Assembly (NCBI RefSeq): GCF_003688915.1 | Contig: NZ_REFU01000001.1 | Location: 1,736,001-1,800,000, forward strand | Source: Rhodococcus sp. SBT000017 | GTDB lineage: Bacteria; Actinomycetota; Actinomycetes; Mycobacteriales; Mycobacteriaceae | Direction: 5' to 3' | DNA: 64,000 bases | In this document: one piece after another, positions 1 to 9,871 of the stretch | Numbering within the stretch: the stretch's first letter is position 1 | How the letters are laid out: each line of letters opens with the position of its first letter | Program-made: the position numbers and the translations under genes | The notes under the pieces: generated by a model | Databases searched by the model: none | Told to the model about the DNA's origin: nothing | Seen by the model: the letters and a program-made list of their open reading frames with translations, nothing else

Positions 1-13
1 ACCCAGGTCCTGG

Positions 14-841
14 TCAACCGACCGTCGAACCACCCGGACGATCGATGGCGGCGGCCAGGTCGACGGACGAGGTCATCCCCGCGTCGAGCCCGCCCGTTCC
101 CTCGCACAACATCGTGGCGGCCCAGCGCAGGGGCAGCAGACCGGCCATCTCCGCAGCGCAGGCCACCTGGACGGCCGACTCACGGGCCCGGGAGGTCTCA
201 CCGACACAGCTCAGTGCCGCCGCAGCCACCAGGTCGGTCTTGACGACGTGGCGTAACGAATCGGCATCGTTGGCGAGAGCGCGAGCGGCCTCGGCGTGTC
301 GGACCGCCTCGGGTCCGTCGCCGCGCATCATCGCCAGCTCGGCCGCCACCCACGCCGCTCGCAGTGCGGGACGCCACAGCCCCCGACCGACGCGGCCCTG
401 CCATTGCTCCGTACTGCGGGCCAGCAGGGCGTCCGCGAGATGAAAACGTCCGCTTCCCAATGCATCTGCGGCCAGGCCGGTCAGCGCATCGCTACGGGCC
501 TCTGTCGCGTCCGTCGATGTCGGCGGTCCCACGAGTCCGACGAGAAAGACCGCGATGCCGTCGAAGCGGCGGGCTCGCTCGTGTTCGCCCACCTGACGCA
601 ACCACGATGCTCTGGTCGAGGCGTGCAGCGACCGAAGTTCCTGGCTGTGGGGTCGATGCCGCCGAAGCTCGACTTCGGCGGCGCTGTACCGCCCCTGGCC
701 TGCCAACGCGACACTGCGAAACCAGCTCTCTCGCGAATCGGTGGCGGCGGGGAGAGGGAATCGGCCGGGGTTGCTGCCGAAGGCAGCGTCGAAGAGTTCG
801 GACTGCGTCGCGGTGAACAGCGAGCTCTGCTCTGTTGGCAC
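14..841 (-). CDS. Conserved actinobacterial protein, Rv3415c-like
   Basis: Complete 275-residue ORF from a GTG start to a TGA stop 13 bases from the window edge. It is rich in Ala and Arg and consists mostly of predicted helices with repeated A/L-rich stretches, reminiscent of a TPR-like solenoid; no catalytic motif is visible. Its length and its position divergent from whiB3 match Mycobacterium tuberculosis Rv3415c, which lies between sigD and whiB3, so a sigD-like gene probably follows just outside the window (inference). The function is unknown. The ORF is convincing because codon use fits the high-GC pattern over its full length and the order is conserved. Confidence 0.75.
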   Translation of the reverse strand: MPTEQSSLFTATQSELFDAAFGSNPGRFPLPAATDSRESWFRSVALAGQGRYSAAEVELRRHRPHSQELRSLHASTRASWLRQVGEHERARRFDGIAVFLVGLVGPPTSTDATEARSDALTGLAADALGSGRFHLADALLARSTEQWQGRVGRGLWRPALRAAWVAAELAMMRGDGPEAVRHAEAARALANDADSLRHVVKTDLVAAAALSCVGETSRARESAVQVACAAEMAGLLPLRWAATMLCEGTGGLDAGMTSSVDLAAAIDRPGGSTVG

Positions 842-1559
842 GCAATCGAGGGTAGGGCCTTCGCGCGCGGCGAACTACGCCCGAGTCCCACCGATTCGAC
901 GCGACGCAAATTGCACGGGCGAATTCGGCAACGGTCCGAAAGAAGTATCACTGCATCGTTTCGCGCACACGGAATGCAGTTTTCAAGGAATTAACAATGT
1001 GAACACGGGCCGACTCGAAGACGAGAATCTGAACGCTGTGTGGCGAATAGGTTAATCGGCGCACTCGGTCACACAATCGACCCCCGACGAGTCGCCTGCC
1101 GAATGCTCGCCCACTCCGCCTTTACCCAGCGATCCGCGCGATCGTGCCGGACACCTCGCGTGGGCTAGAGCGAGCGAACCGACGTCGAACCCGACGCATG
1201 GAGCCGAAGCGCCCTCGATGCTATCGGCAAGGCTGTGATCAGCGGAAACATCGACAACGACGGACTGCTGGATCCAGCCTCGGCCCTGTCGCCCGACTCG
1301 GGCCGCCTGCGTTCCGCAGCACCGCACCAGCAGCCGGAAAGCCGGTGCGCTTCCCATCGTCTCGCGTGGCGGCGGATTCTTCAACAGGAAGGACACGCAC
1401 GCAGGTGAGTCGAAGTAAATATCGCCCGTGTTAATTCTTTGCCCCATAACTATGCATTTGCCCACGACAGAGAACTATTGACTCGATTTCGTCGACCCAC
1501 ATAACGTTGTCGGCATTCGGATCACGAATCCGAGAAGCCACACCACCCTAGGAGTTTCC
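842..1559. other. 718-bp divergent intergenic region upstream of whiB3
   Basis: No convincing gene is seen here. Short ORFs on both strands lack ribosome binding sites and have arginine-rich shadow composition. The last 150 bases are clearly more AT-rich than the surroundings and hold the likely whiB3 promoter. The left part should contain the promoter for the gene ending at 14. A long intergenic region before whiB3 fits a heavily regulated gene. Confidence 0.5.
1478..1507 (+). promoter_or_regulatory. Predicted whiB3 promoter
   Basis: A TTGACT hexamer at 1478-1483 is followed after 18 bases by TAACGT at 1502-1507, which fits the actinobacterial TANNNT -10 pattern. It would give a leader of roughly 45 bases to the whiB3 start at 1560. 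The call rests on consensus only. Confidence 0.45.
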
Positions 1560-1853
1560 ATGCCGCAGCCGAATCACCTCCCTGGGCCGAACGCCGACAT
1601 TTGGGATTGGCAGATGCACGGCCTGTGCCGTGGCGTCGATTCGTCCATGTTCTTCCACCCGGACGGCGAGCGGGGCCGGGCACGAGCACAGCGCGAGATG
1701 CGGGCCAAGGAAATGTGCCGCAGCTGCCCCGTACTCGCCCAATGCCGTACACACGCTCTCAACGTCAGCGAGCCATACGGGATCTGGGGAGGGATGTCGG
1801 AGACCGAGCGGGAACTGCACGCTCGTCACAACCGCCGCCGCATCGCGGTGTAA
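1560..1853 (+). CDS. whiB3: WhiB3-type iron-sulfur redox regulator
   Basis: 97-residue WhiB protein. The four cluster ligands are at C23, C53, C56 and C62 (C-x29-C-x2-C-x5-C), followed by the G-[IV]-W-G-G turn (GIWGG) and a basic C-terminal tail for DNA contact. The N-terminus (MPQP..LPGPNADIW) is nearly the same as M. tuberculosis WhiB3, and the neighbouring groE genes match that locus. Family members hold a 4Fe-4S cluster, sense redox and NO, and act with the primary sigma factor on lipid and redox genes. AGGAG at 1550-1554 supports the start. The gene is convergent with groEL and shares a terminator with it. Confidence 0.95.
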   Translation: MPQPNHLPGPNADIWDWQMHGLCRGVDSSMFFHPDGERGRARAQREMRAKEMCRSCPVLAQCRTHALNVSEPYGIWGGMSETERELHARHNRRRIAV

Positions 1854-1868
1854 GCACTCGAACACGCA

Positions 1869-1904
1869 AGAAAGCCCCCAACCCGTTCGGGTCGGGGGCT
1901 TTCT
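1869..1904. terminator. Bidirectional terminator between whiB3 and groEL
   Basis: The inverted repeat GAAAGCCCCC...GGGGGCTTTC has a 4-base loop region and one internal mismatch. It lies between the two convergent stop codons. The A-rich left flank and T-rich right flank suit termination in both directions. Confidence 0.85.
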
Positions 1905-1918
1905 CGTGTCACCGAACG

Positions 1919-3541
<1,623 letters not shown>

Positions 3542-3630
3542 TTACTCCTTCGAGTAAAGAAACTCGATCGAACGCACACCGCCCCGGGACCGACACGAAA
3601 ATCGGATACCGGGGCGGGATGCGTTGTGGC

Positions 3631-3930
3631 CTACTTGGCGATGACAGCCAGCACGTCGCGTGCCGACAGAATCAGGTACTCCTCGCCGGCGTACTTGATC
3701 TCGGTGCCGCCGTACTTGCTGTAGATGACGGTGTCACCTTCTTTGACGTCGACCGGGATGCGGTTGCCCTTCTCGGTGACACGGCCTTCGCCCACGGCGA
3801 CGACGGTGCCCTCCTGGGGCTTCTCCTTGGCTGTGTCGGGGATGACCAGACCGGAGGCGGTCGTCGTCTCGGCCTCGTTGGCCTGGACGAGGATCTTGTC
3901 CTCGAGCGGCTTGATTTTCACGCTCGCCAC
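3631..3930 (-). CDS. groES: 10-kDa co-chaperonin GroES
   Basis: 99 residues starting [16 protein letters not shown]. The mobile loop [12 protein letters not shown] is present, along with the conserved [10 protein letters not shown] region. It caps the GroEL cavity. The start chosen is GTG at 3930, with GGAGGG at 3937-3942 six bases upstream. An upstream in-frame extension to 4017 is possible but lacks conservation and a ribosome binding site. First gene of groES-groEL1. Confidence 0.97.
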   Translation of the reverse strand: MASVKIKPLEDKILVQANEAETTTASGLVIPDTAKEKPQEGTVVAVGEGRVTEKGNRIPVDVKEGDTVIYSKYGGTEIKYAGEEYLILSARDVLAVIAK

Positions 3931-4073
3931 GTTGAGCCCTCCAAAGTTATGGGGTACGCGTCCGGGGTCGGATCCCCGGACAGCTGTGTGTAAGTACTTC
4001 TCGTGCGGTTCTGACAATCACGGCCTGAGCTCGTTCCCGTCGTCGCGGGTGCCGGGACTTCGCTCGGTGCCAA

Positions 4074-4100
4074 CTAGCACTCTATACACGAGAGTGCCAG
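4074..4100 (-). promoter_or_regulatory. CIRCE operator (HrcA site) of groES-groEL
   Basis: The arms CTAGCACTC (4074-4082) and GAGTGCCAG (4092-4100) are separated by 9 bases, matching the consensus TTAGCACTC-N9-GAGTGCTAA. An extra half-site AGCACTC follows at 4099-4105. HrcA repression of groE through CIRCE is well established in actinobacteria; hrcA itself is not in the window. Confidence 0.93.
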
Positions 4101-4107
4101 CACTCAA
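4081..4107 (-). promoter_or_regulatory. Predicted groES promoter overlapping CIRCE
   Basis: On the minus strand TTGAGT (4107-4102) and TATAGA (4086-4081) are 15 bases apart, and both lie within or beside the CIRCE element. HrcA binding would therefore block polymerase directly. The spacing is short, so the exact -10 is uncertain. Confidence 0.45.
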
Positions 4108-4109
4108 GG

Positions 4110-4463
4110 GCTGGGTTCGCCAGGTTCGCGACGCCGTGGTCGCACGCGTGCGCACGAGAGTGGTCACGCACCGTTCCGCACGACCGCGGAGATTCGAAAG
4201 CGGCCGAATTCGGGTCCGAAACGCCGAGCATCGCAGTCGTTTCTCGCCTTTTTCCCAGCCTTCGTCGAGCCATCGAAAGGCCAGGTAGGAGGCGATCGAC
4301 ACGCACCGAGCAACCGGCCGAGCCGTATATCACGCTCGCGCCGGAGCGCGAAGTAACGTTACGATAACGGAGCTGTCCGAACGATAACGATCGACAGCTG
4401 TGCCGCGACATGGCACAAAGAGCAGTCGATTCCGGACAGGTACACAGGGGTGGGAGGTGCAGC
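4110..4463 (+). promoter_or_regulatory. 354-bp leader with two palindromes upstream of the actin-like membrane protein
   Basis: No gene is seen. Two symmetric elements precede the next gene: a perfect 10-bp palindrome GTAACGTTAC at 4353-4362, and an inverted repeat AGCTGTC (4371-4377) / GACAGCT (4393-4399) with a 15-bp spacer. The words CGATAACG recur in this stretch. These are plausible operators or core promoter parts, but no regulator can be named. Confidence 0.4.
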
Positions 4464-6116
4464 ATGCGGGTAGGAGTGGGCATATCCACCGGATCCGAGG
4501 TCGTGTGCGCAGCCCTCGTCACCGTCGACACCGACGGTAGTCGCACGGTCGAGTACCGCACCGTCTCCACCGATCGCCAAGCCAACACCGACATCGGTGA
4601 TCTGGTCACCTCGGCCATCGAACTCATGGCCTCTCTGATCCCCGGCCACCGCTGCCCCGACGCGATCGCCGTCACCTATCGCACGGAGGAGCACGCTGCG
4701 GGCATTCGCGCGGCGCTCGCCCACACCACGCGCGATGTTCGACTGGTGCCGGAATCGGCGGCCGCGTCCGCGTACCTGGCACCCACCGGCCTCATCGATC
4801 GGTACGACACGATCGCGCTGGTCGATCTCGGAGCCTCGGGGATGTCGGTCACCGTCACCGATCGGACCGCCGAAACGGTGCTGGCGCACGGCCGGTCGGA
4901 CGCCGTCGGCGGCGACGCGCTCGACGTGCTCGTCAAGAACCTCGTGCAGGACATGACCCGTGACAACCTTCGGGACGACATCCGCGACGACCGCGGAATC
5001 GGGTCTGCGCGGTACCGATCGATCAAGGAACAGCTCTCCCACGAGGACGAAGTTCGCATCGAGCGGTACAGCGGAATCCCTCTGACGGTCACCCGTGACG
5101 CGTTCGACACCGCCGTGACCCCGATCTTCTACACCGCCGCTCAGTTCGTCCGCGGGGTGTTCGCCGAGAGCACTCACGAACCCGAGGCCATCGTGCTGAT
5201 CGGCGGAGGAGCGCACATTCCCCGGTTCGCCGCCACGCTCACCGATCAGTTCCACGCCCCGGTCGTTCGACTGCCGGAACCCGACGCCGTTCTGGCCGTC
5301 GGCGCTGCTGCCGTCGCCGCGTCGACCGTCGGCGGCGGCTACCAACTCGTCTCGGCCACGCGCAACAGCGCAGGCCGGATGAGCCGATACTCCGGTGCGA
5401 TCGCGGCCGCGGTCGTCGCCGGTGGACTGGTGCTCGCCTACGGTGTGCAGACGATGACGCCGGCCGACGATCCCAACGTCTCACCGGCCGGAAGTGCCGC
5501 CCGATCCGCGACCGAATCGAACGACGCCGGTATGCCGGTCACCGAGGGCTGGTCCCCCGACGAGAACCCGCCGACGACGGGAAGCACCCCCGGGGATCGA
5601 TCCGACCCGACGGCAACCTCGGTCGACGCCACCGGATCGTCGTCGCGGTCGACCACGACCGCTCCGCCGACCAGTACCCCGACGCTGCGTCCGGCACCCG
5701 ACCTCCCACCGATCGAGTGGCCGATCGACCCCACGTCGAATCCTTCGTCCCCCGATGTCACCACCGCAATCCCGATCGAACCGCCGACGTCGGTGACCAC
5801 GATTCCGGTTCGGCCCTCCGAACCGATCGAGCCTTCGGACCCCAGCGATACGACCGAGATCGTTCCGAGTCCGACGCCTGAGCCCACGGCCGAGGTCACT
5901 CCCGAGTTCACTCCGGTGCCGACCGAGTCGATCAGTGTGCCGACCACCGATGTCAGCGGTTCGGAGCCCACGCCGGAACTGACGGCACCGCCGACGGTAT
6001 GGTCGCCGCCTGCACCGGCCCCCTCGAGTGAGCCTCTGTCCGCGGCCGTGCCGTCGACAACCCGTTCGTCCGAGACCACCGCCGCGTCCACACAGGACGC
6101 TCAGCCGGGCACCTGA
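4464..6116 (+). CDS. Membrane protein with actin/Hsp70-like domain and Pro/Thr-rich outer tail
   Basis: 550 residues. Residues 1-295 show an actin/Hsp70-type nucleotide-binding fold: a phosphate-1 like strand (VGVGISTG) at 3-10, a phosphate-2 like strand (ALVDLGASG) near 118-126, and the adenosine motif [13 protein letters not shown] at about 243-255. A single membrane segment lies at about 310-328, followed by about 220 residues rich in Pro, Thr and Ser, expected outside the membrane. No peptide-binding SBD domain is present, so it is not a DnaK. The start is ATG at 4464, with GGGAGG six bases upstream. Its 3' end overlaps the convergent tsaD by 16 bases. The role is unknown; signalling between cytoplasm and wall is a guess from topology. 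Confidence 0.8.
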   Translation: MRVGVGISTGSEVVCAALVTVDTDGSRTVEYRTVSTDRQANTDIGDLVTSAIELMASLIPGHRCPDAIAVTYRTEEHAAGIRAALAHTTRDVRLVPESAAASAYLAPTGLIDRYDTIALVDLGASGMSVTVTDRTAETVLAHGRSDAVGGDALDVLVKNLVQDMTRDNLRDDIRDDRGIGSARYRSIKEQLSHEDEVRIERYSGIPLTVTRDAFDTAVTPIFYTAAQFVRGVFAESTHEPEAIVLIGGGAHIPRFAATLTDQFHAPVVRLPEPDAVLAVGAAAVAASTVGGGYQLVSATRNSAGRMSRYSGAIAAAVVAGGLVLAYGVQTMTPADDPNVSPAGSAARSATESNDAGMPVTEGWSPDENPPTTGSTPGDRSDPTATSVDATGSSSRSTTTAPPTSTPTLRPAPDLPPIEWPIDPTSNPSSPDVTTAIPIEPPTSVTTIPVRPSEPIEPSDPSDTTEIVPSPTPEPTAEVTPEFTPVPTESISVPTTDVSGSEPTPELTAPPTVWSPPAPAPSSEPLSAAVPSTTRSSETTAASTQDAQPGT

Positions 6117-7138
6117 CTGGTCGCCACCGACAGGCCGGGATCGGTCACTGCGGTCAATGCCGAAGGCTCGGCTCCGCCTGCGACGAGGTGGGCACCCAGG
6201 GCGGCGATCATCACGCCGTTGTCGGTGCACAGTCGCGGTTTCGGAATTCTCAGCGTCAAACCCTGCTCGGCACAACGACTTTCGATCAGCGAACGAATGC
6301 GAGAGTTGGCGGTGGCACCCCCACCCAGCACGATCGTGTCGACGTCGACGTCGGTTGCCGCGCGAACGGCCTTCATCGTCAGGACATCGGCGACGGATTC
6401 CTGGAAGGACGCGGCGATGTCCGCGACCGGAATCGGATCTCCTGCACGGTGCCTGGCCTCGACGAACCGAGCAACAGCCGTCTTGACCCCGGAAAACGAG
6501 AAATCGTAGCGGGCGTCGCGTGGGCCGGTCATTCCTCGGGGAAACGCGATCGCGGTCGGATCACCCTCGCGCGCAGCATCATCGAGGGCCGGACCACCCG
6601 GGTAGCCCAATCCCAACAGCCGCGCAACCTTGTCGAAGGCCTCCCCGGCTGCATCGTCGACCGTAGTCCCGAGCTCGGCGATCGGCCGGGACAGATCGTC
6701 GACGTGCAGCAGATGAGTATGCCCACCGGATACCAACAGTGCCACGCACGACGGCATCGGCCCGTGCTCGAGTGTGTCGACCGCGACATGTCCGCCGAGA
6801 TGGTTGACCGCGTAGAAGGGCACACCCCAGGCCGCGGCGTACGCCTTGGCAGCGGCAACCCCGACCAGCAACGCCCCGGCCAGCCCCGGCCCGATCGTCA
6901 CCGCGACGGCGTCGGGACGCTCGATGTCTGCGGCCTCCAGAGCCCGCCGCATGGTCGGCACGATGGCCTCGAGATGCGCGCGCGACGCCACCTCGGGCAC
7001 CACTCCGCCGTACCGCGCATGTTCGTCGACACTGGAGGCCACCTCATCGGCCATCAGCTCGCAGGTCCCCGCTCCGCCCCAGCGGACGATCCCGACTCCT
7101 GTTTCGTCGCAGGAACTTTCGATACCCATAACGATCAT
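6101..7138 (-). CDS. tsaD: tRNA N6-adenosine threonylcarbamoyltransferase TsaD
   Basis: 345 residues. It transfers the threonylcarbamoyl group from TC-AMP to A37 of ANN-decoding tRNAs, acting with TsaB and TsaE, both encoded just upstream. The ASKHA start (GIESSCDET), the metal-binding HLGGH (H113, H117) and the [10 protein letters not shown] motif are intact, as is the late DNGVMIA motif. ATGA overlap with rimI shows translational coupling. Last gene of the glmS-to-tsaD operon. Confidence 0.97.
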   Translation of the reverse strand: MIVMGIESSCDETGVGIVRWGGAGTCELMADEVASSVDEHARYGGVVPEVASRAHLEAIVPTMRRALEAADIERPDAVAVTIGPGLAGALLVGVAAAKAYAAAWGVPFYAVNHLGGHVAVDTLEHGPMPSCVALLVSGGHTHLLHVDDLSRPIAELGTTVDDAAGEAFDKVARLLGLGYPGGPALDDAAREGDPTAIAFPRGMTGPRDARYDFSFSGVKTAVARFVEARHRAGDPIPVADIAASFQESVADVLTMKAVRAATDVDVDTIVLGGGATANSRIRSLIESRCAEQGLTLRIPKPRLCTDNGVMIAALGAHLVAGGAEPSALTAVTDPGLSVATSQVPG

Positions 7139-7626
7139 CGAGTTGATCCTTCTGTCTTCTCGGACCGACGCATGGTGAAGGCATCCGCCCCGCTCGGTTG
7201 GTAGTACTTCGCCCTGGTGCCCACGATCTCGAACCCTTCGCGTCGGTACAACTCGATGGCGGGCTCGTTGTCGGTGCGGACCTCCAGAAAGACCGGCCCA
7301 CCGTGCTCGTCGGCCACGCGCAGCAATTCGCCCAGCAGTTTCCCGCCGATACCTCTGCGGTGATGCGACGGGTCGACACCGATGGTGTGCACCTCGGACT
7401 CTCCGACGACGAATGCTCCGCGGCTCGGCTGCCCCAACAGCGAGATGCCTGCGTAGCCGACGACCTCACCGTCTTCCCGCGCGGTGACGTAGTGATTGTG
7501 TGGCGCCGCCAGTTCCGCGATGAATGCATCCTCGGCCCACGGGTCGTCACCCGGGAACAGCACGGTCTCGAGATACGCGCACCGAGCAGCGTCCGCCGCC
7601 GTCATCGACTCGATCGACACCGTCAC
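7135..7626 (-). CDS. rimI: RimI-type N-alpha-acetyltransferase (GNAT)
   Basis: 163 residues of GNAT fold with the acetyl-CoA pyrophosphate loop [11 protein letters not shown] at about residues 84-94 and the C-terminal [14 protein letters not shown] strand. RimI enzymes acetylate the N-terminus of ribosomal protein S18 and, in actinobacteria, other proteins. The GTG start overlaps the tsaB stop by four bases and the stop overlaps tsaD by four, giving tight coupling to t6A genes as in M. tuberculosis Rv3420c. Confidence 0.93.
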   Translation of the reverse strand: MTVSIESMTAADAARCAYLETVLFPGDDPWAEDAFIAELAAPHNHYVTAREDGEVVGYAGISLLGQPSRGAFVVGESEVHTIGVDPSHHRRGIGGKLLGELLRVADEHGGPVFLEVRTDNEPAIELYRREGFEIVGTRAKYYQPSGADAFTMRRSEKTEGSTR

Positions 7627-8294
7627 TTCGAAGCCTTCGCTGCGGCGCGCTCGTCGAGCGTCTTGGCGTCGGGGCGGCGCAGGTACAACGGGACGAGAGG
7701 GCCCGGGACGATACCGCTGCCGATATCGGCGGCAGCAGCCGCGACCAACCCGGCCGGAGACGGTGCCTGCACATCACGGATCGGAAGCTCGAAAGCCGCA
7801 GCATGCGGTGCCGATCCGGCCACCGCGTCGACGCCGAAGGGATCCAGTTCGGCCGGGGCGAGAACGTCGGGCCCAGCCACCCGCACTCCGGCTTCGTAAC
7901 GCGCCCAATAGATTTCGCGTCGGCGCGCATCGGTCACCACCAACAGCGATCCGGGCTCGGAGACATCTGCGGCGATGGCGTCGAGACTGCAGACGCCGTA
8001 CACCGCAAGACCGAGTGCGTCACCGAACGCCGCGGCCGTCGCCATTCCCACCCGTAGGCCGGTGTAGGGCCCGGGGCCGACGCCGACGACGACGGCCTCC
8101 AACTCGGCCGCGGTGATGCCGGCCTCTGCCAAGCACTCGAGAATGTTGGGCGTCAGAATTTCTGCATGCGATCGAGCGTCCACCCGAACCCGGGTGGCGA
8201 GCGTGGTGGTCACTGCACCGTCGGCGGGCTCTGTCAGGCTCACCACACCTGCGGTGACGGCGGGGGTCGAGGTGTCGACGGCAAGTACAAGCAC
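7623..8294 (-). CDS. tsaB: t6A biosynthesis protein TsaB
   Basis: 223 residues, an ASKHA-fold scaffold partner of TsaD. The N-terminus VLAVDTSTPAVTAGVV and the GVGPGPYTGLRVG motif are typical, and the protein lacks the metal-binding histidines of TsaD. It dimerises with TsaD to form the catalytic core that TsaE energises. GTG start; 52 bases after the tsaE stop. Confidence 0.95.
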   Translation of the reverse strand: MLVLAVDTSTPAVTAGVVSLTEPADGAVTTTLATRVRVDARSHAEILTPNILECLAEAGITAAELEAVVVGVGPGPYTGLRVGMATAAAFGDALGLAVYGVCSLDAIAADVSEPGSLLVVTDARRREIYWARYEAGVRVAGPDVLAPAELDPFGVDAVAGSAPHAAAFELPIRDVQAPSPAGLVAAAAADIGSGIVPGPLVPLYLRRPDAKTLDERAAAKASK

Positions 8295-8346
8295 GATATT
8301 TCAGATTACCCGTCACCGGGGATACGGCCGCGCACCCGGTACCCGG

Positions 8347-8856
8347 TCAGGGCCGCTCGCGCGGATCCACCCCGCTGTGCACCCGACTCACCGTCACGCG
8401 CCGAACGTCGGAGTCCGGATCACGAGTCAGACGAACCGACACATGGCCGTCCGTCAGCTTCTCGACCAATCCCTCGCCCCACTCGACCACGACGACGGCA
8501 TCGGTGAGGTCGGTATCGAGGTCGAGGGCATCGAGTTCGTCGACCGCCGACTGCCCCGTCATCCCGAGCCGATATGCATCGACGTGGACCAGCGCAACCG
8601 GCGGCAATCCATGGGGCCGTGAGCCGGGCCGATGCTCGCGGGCGATGACGAACGTCGGCGAGGTGACGCGGCCCTGCACACCGAGTCCGGCCGCAATCCC
8701 CTTGGTCATGGCGGTCTTTCCGGCCCCGAGCGGGCCGTCGAGAATCACCAGATCACCGGCGACCAGCACGTCCGCAAGCCGGGTACCGAACTCGGCAGTG
8801 TCTGCGGCAGTGACCAATTCGACGTCCACCGGTAGAGTCAGCGGATCGTCAGACAA
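8347..8856 (-). CDS. tsaE: t6A biosynthesis P-loop ATPase TsaE
   Basis: 169 residues with Walker A GPLGAGKT at 41-48, the TSPTF switch and the HVDAYRL stretch. It drives cycles of the TsaBD complex. The start used is TTG at 8856, overlapping the stop of the preceding alpha/beta hydrolase by eight bases. It gives the usual family length of about 168; a GTG at 8829 is an alternative. The ORF is open further upstream, but that part is the shadow of the hydrolase. Confidence 0.93.
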   Translation of the reverse strand: MSDDPLTLPVDVELVTAADTAEFGTRLADVLVAGDLVILDGPLGAGKTAMTKGIAAGLGVQGRVTSPTFVIAREHRPGSRPHGLPPVALVHVDAYRLGMTGQSAVDELDALDLDTDLTDAVVVVEWGEGLVEKLTDGHVSVRLTRDPDSDVRRVTVSRVHSGVDPRERP

Positions 8857-9868
8857 CGCCCCACCGTCGCTTCTTGCCCGCGGCCTCCGTTGCCCGTGCC
8901 ACGAGACGCTGTATCGCGCCGTTGACCTGTTCGGGGAATTCGAGCTGGACCAGATGCCCACCCTGGCGCACACGCACCATCTCCGAACGCGGCAGAGCCT
9001 GAGCCAGAGCCTCCGAGCTGGCGAACGGAATGATCCAATCCTCGTCGCCACACACCACCGACACCGGAATGTTCTCGAATTCCAGCAGGGCCTCGGACTC
9101 GTCGTGCAACTCGAGCGTCTCGAGGAAATTGACGATCGTGACGACGGAGGTGTCGTCGATCATCGACTGCGAGAACGCCACCAGGCGCGGAGACACCCTG
9201 GTCCCGTAGGACGCCGCGCGCAGTACCGGTGAGATGAGCGCACGCACAGCACCGCGACCGAACTGCACGAAGCCGGGCGACGTCCGCACCGCGAGCCGGA
9301 ACGCGTCGACCGCCGGATTCTGCAGACTACGACCCACCCCGGACTGCGCGAGACCGGCAGCTGTCGTCGAGATCAGGACTGCGCCGATGACTCGCTGACG
9401 GAGCACGTCCGATCGTTGCCGCGCCATGGACAGGATCGACATTCCGCCCATCGAGTGCCCGACCAGAACGATGCGCCCCTTGGGTACCACCGAGCGAATC
9501 ACCGCATCGAGATCGAGGCCGAGCTGGCCGATGGTGCAACTCTCCGGGCTCGGGACTCCCGAACGTCCATGACCGCGCTGGTCGTAGAAGACCATGCGAA
9601 CCGCAGAGCCCCACTGCTGTTCGAGGGCGCGGCGCTGAAAATGCCACGACGACGTGCGCAGGCAGTAGCCGTGGACGAAGATCACGGTGGTCTCGGCGTC
9701 CGACGGACCCACTTCGCGTACCGCGAGCGGCACACCGTCGTCCGCGGTCACGATACTGCCGCGATCGGCGTCCATCAGGTCGAGGTTCTCGGTGGCCAGC
9801 GGGTCCTTGTTGGACCGGAACGCCGTCTCGCGCACCACAATCGCAATACTCTCCAGCAATCCGAGCAT
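8849..9868 (-). CDS. Alpha/beta hydrolase inside the alr-tsa operon
   Basis: 339 residues. The alpha/beta-hydrolase core runs from about residue 40: the oxyanion strand VIFVHGYCLR, the YDQRGHGRSG motif, the nucleophile elbow GHSMGG, a late acidic residue in VVCGDEDWIIPF and the final GGHLVQLE histidine complete a Ser-Asp-His triad. The substrate is unknown. It starts three bases after alr stops and runs into tsaE, so it is co-expressed with both. Neighbours suggest a general housekeeping hydrolase rather than a pathway role. Confidence 0.9.
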   Translation of the reverse strand: MLGLLESIAIVVRETAFRSNKDPLATENLDLMDADRGSIVTADDGVPLAVREVGPSDAETTVIFVHGYCLRTSSWHFQRRALEQQWGSAVRMVFYDQRGHGRSGVPSPESCTIGQLGLDLDAVIRSVVPKGRIVLVGHSMGGMSILSMARQRSDVLRQRVIGAVLISTTAAGLAQSGVGRSLQNPAVDAFRLAVRTSPGFVQFGRGAVRALISPVLRAASYGTRVSPRLVAFSQSMIDDTSVVTIVNFLETLELHDESEALLEFENIPVSVVCGDEDWIIPFASSEALAQALPRSEMVRVRQGGHLVQLEFPEQVNGAIQRLVARATEAAGKKRRWGVV

Positions 9869-9871
9869 GAT

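Noticed and set aside
1052..1465. 137-residue minus-strand ORF in the whiB3 upstream region
   Set aside because: No ribosome binding site, Cys- and Arg-rich shadow-like composition, and a start in the AT-rich promoter zone.
3931..4017. Upstream extension of groES to 128 residues
   Set aside because: The extra 29 residues are not part of the GroES family and include the ribosome binding site for GTG 3930.
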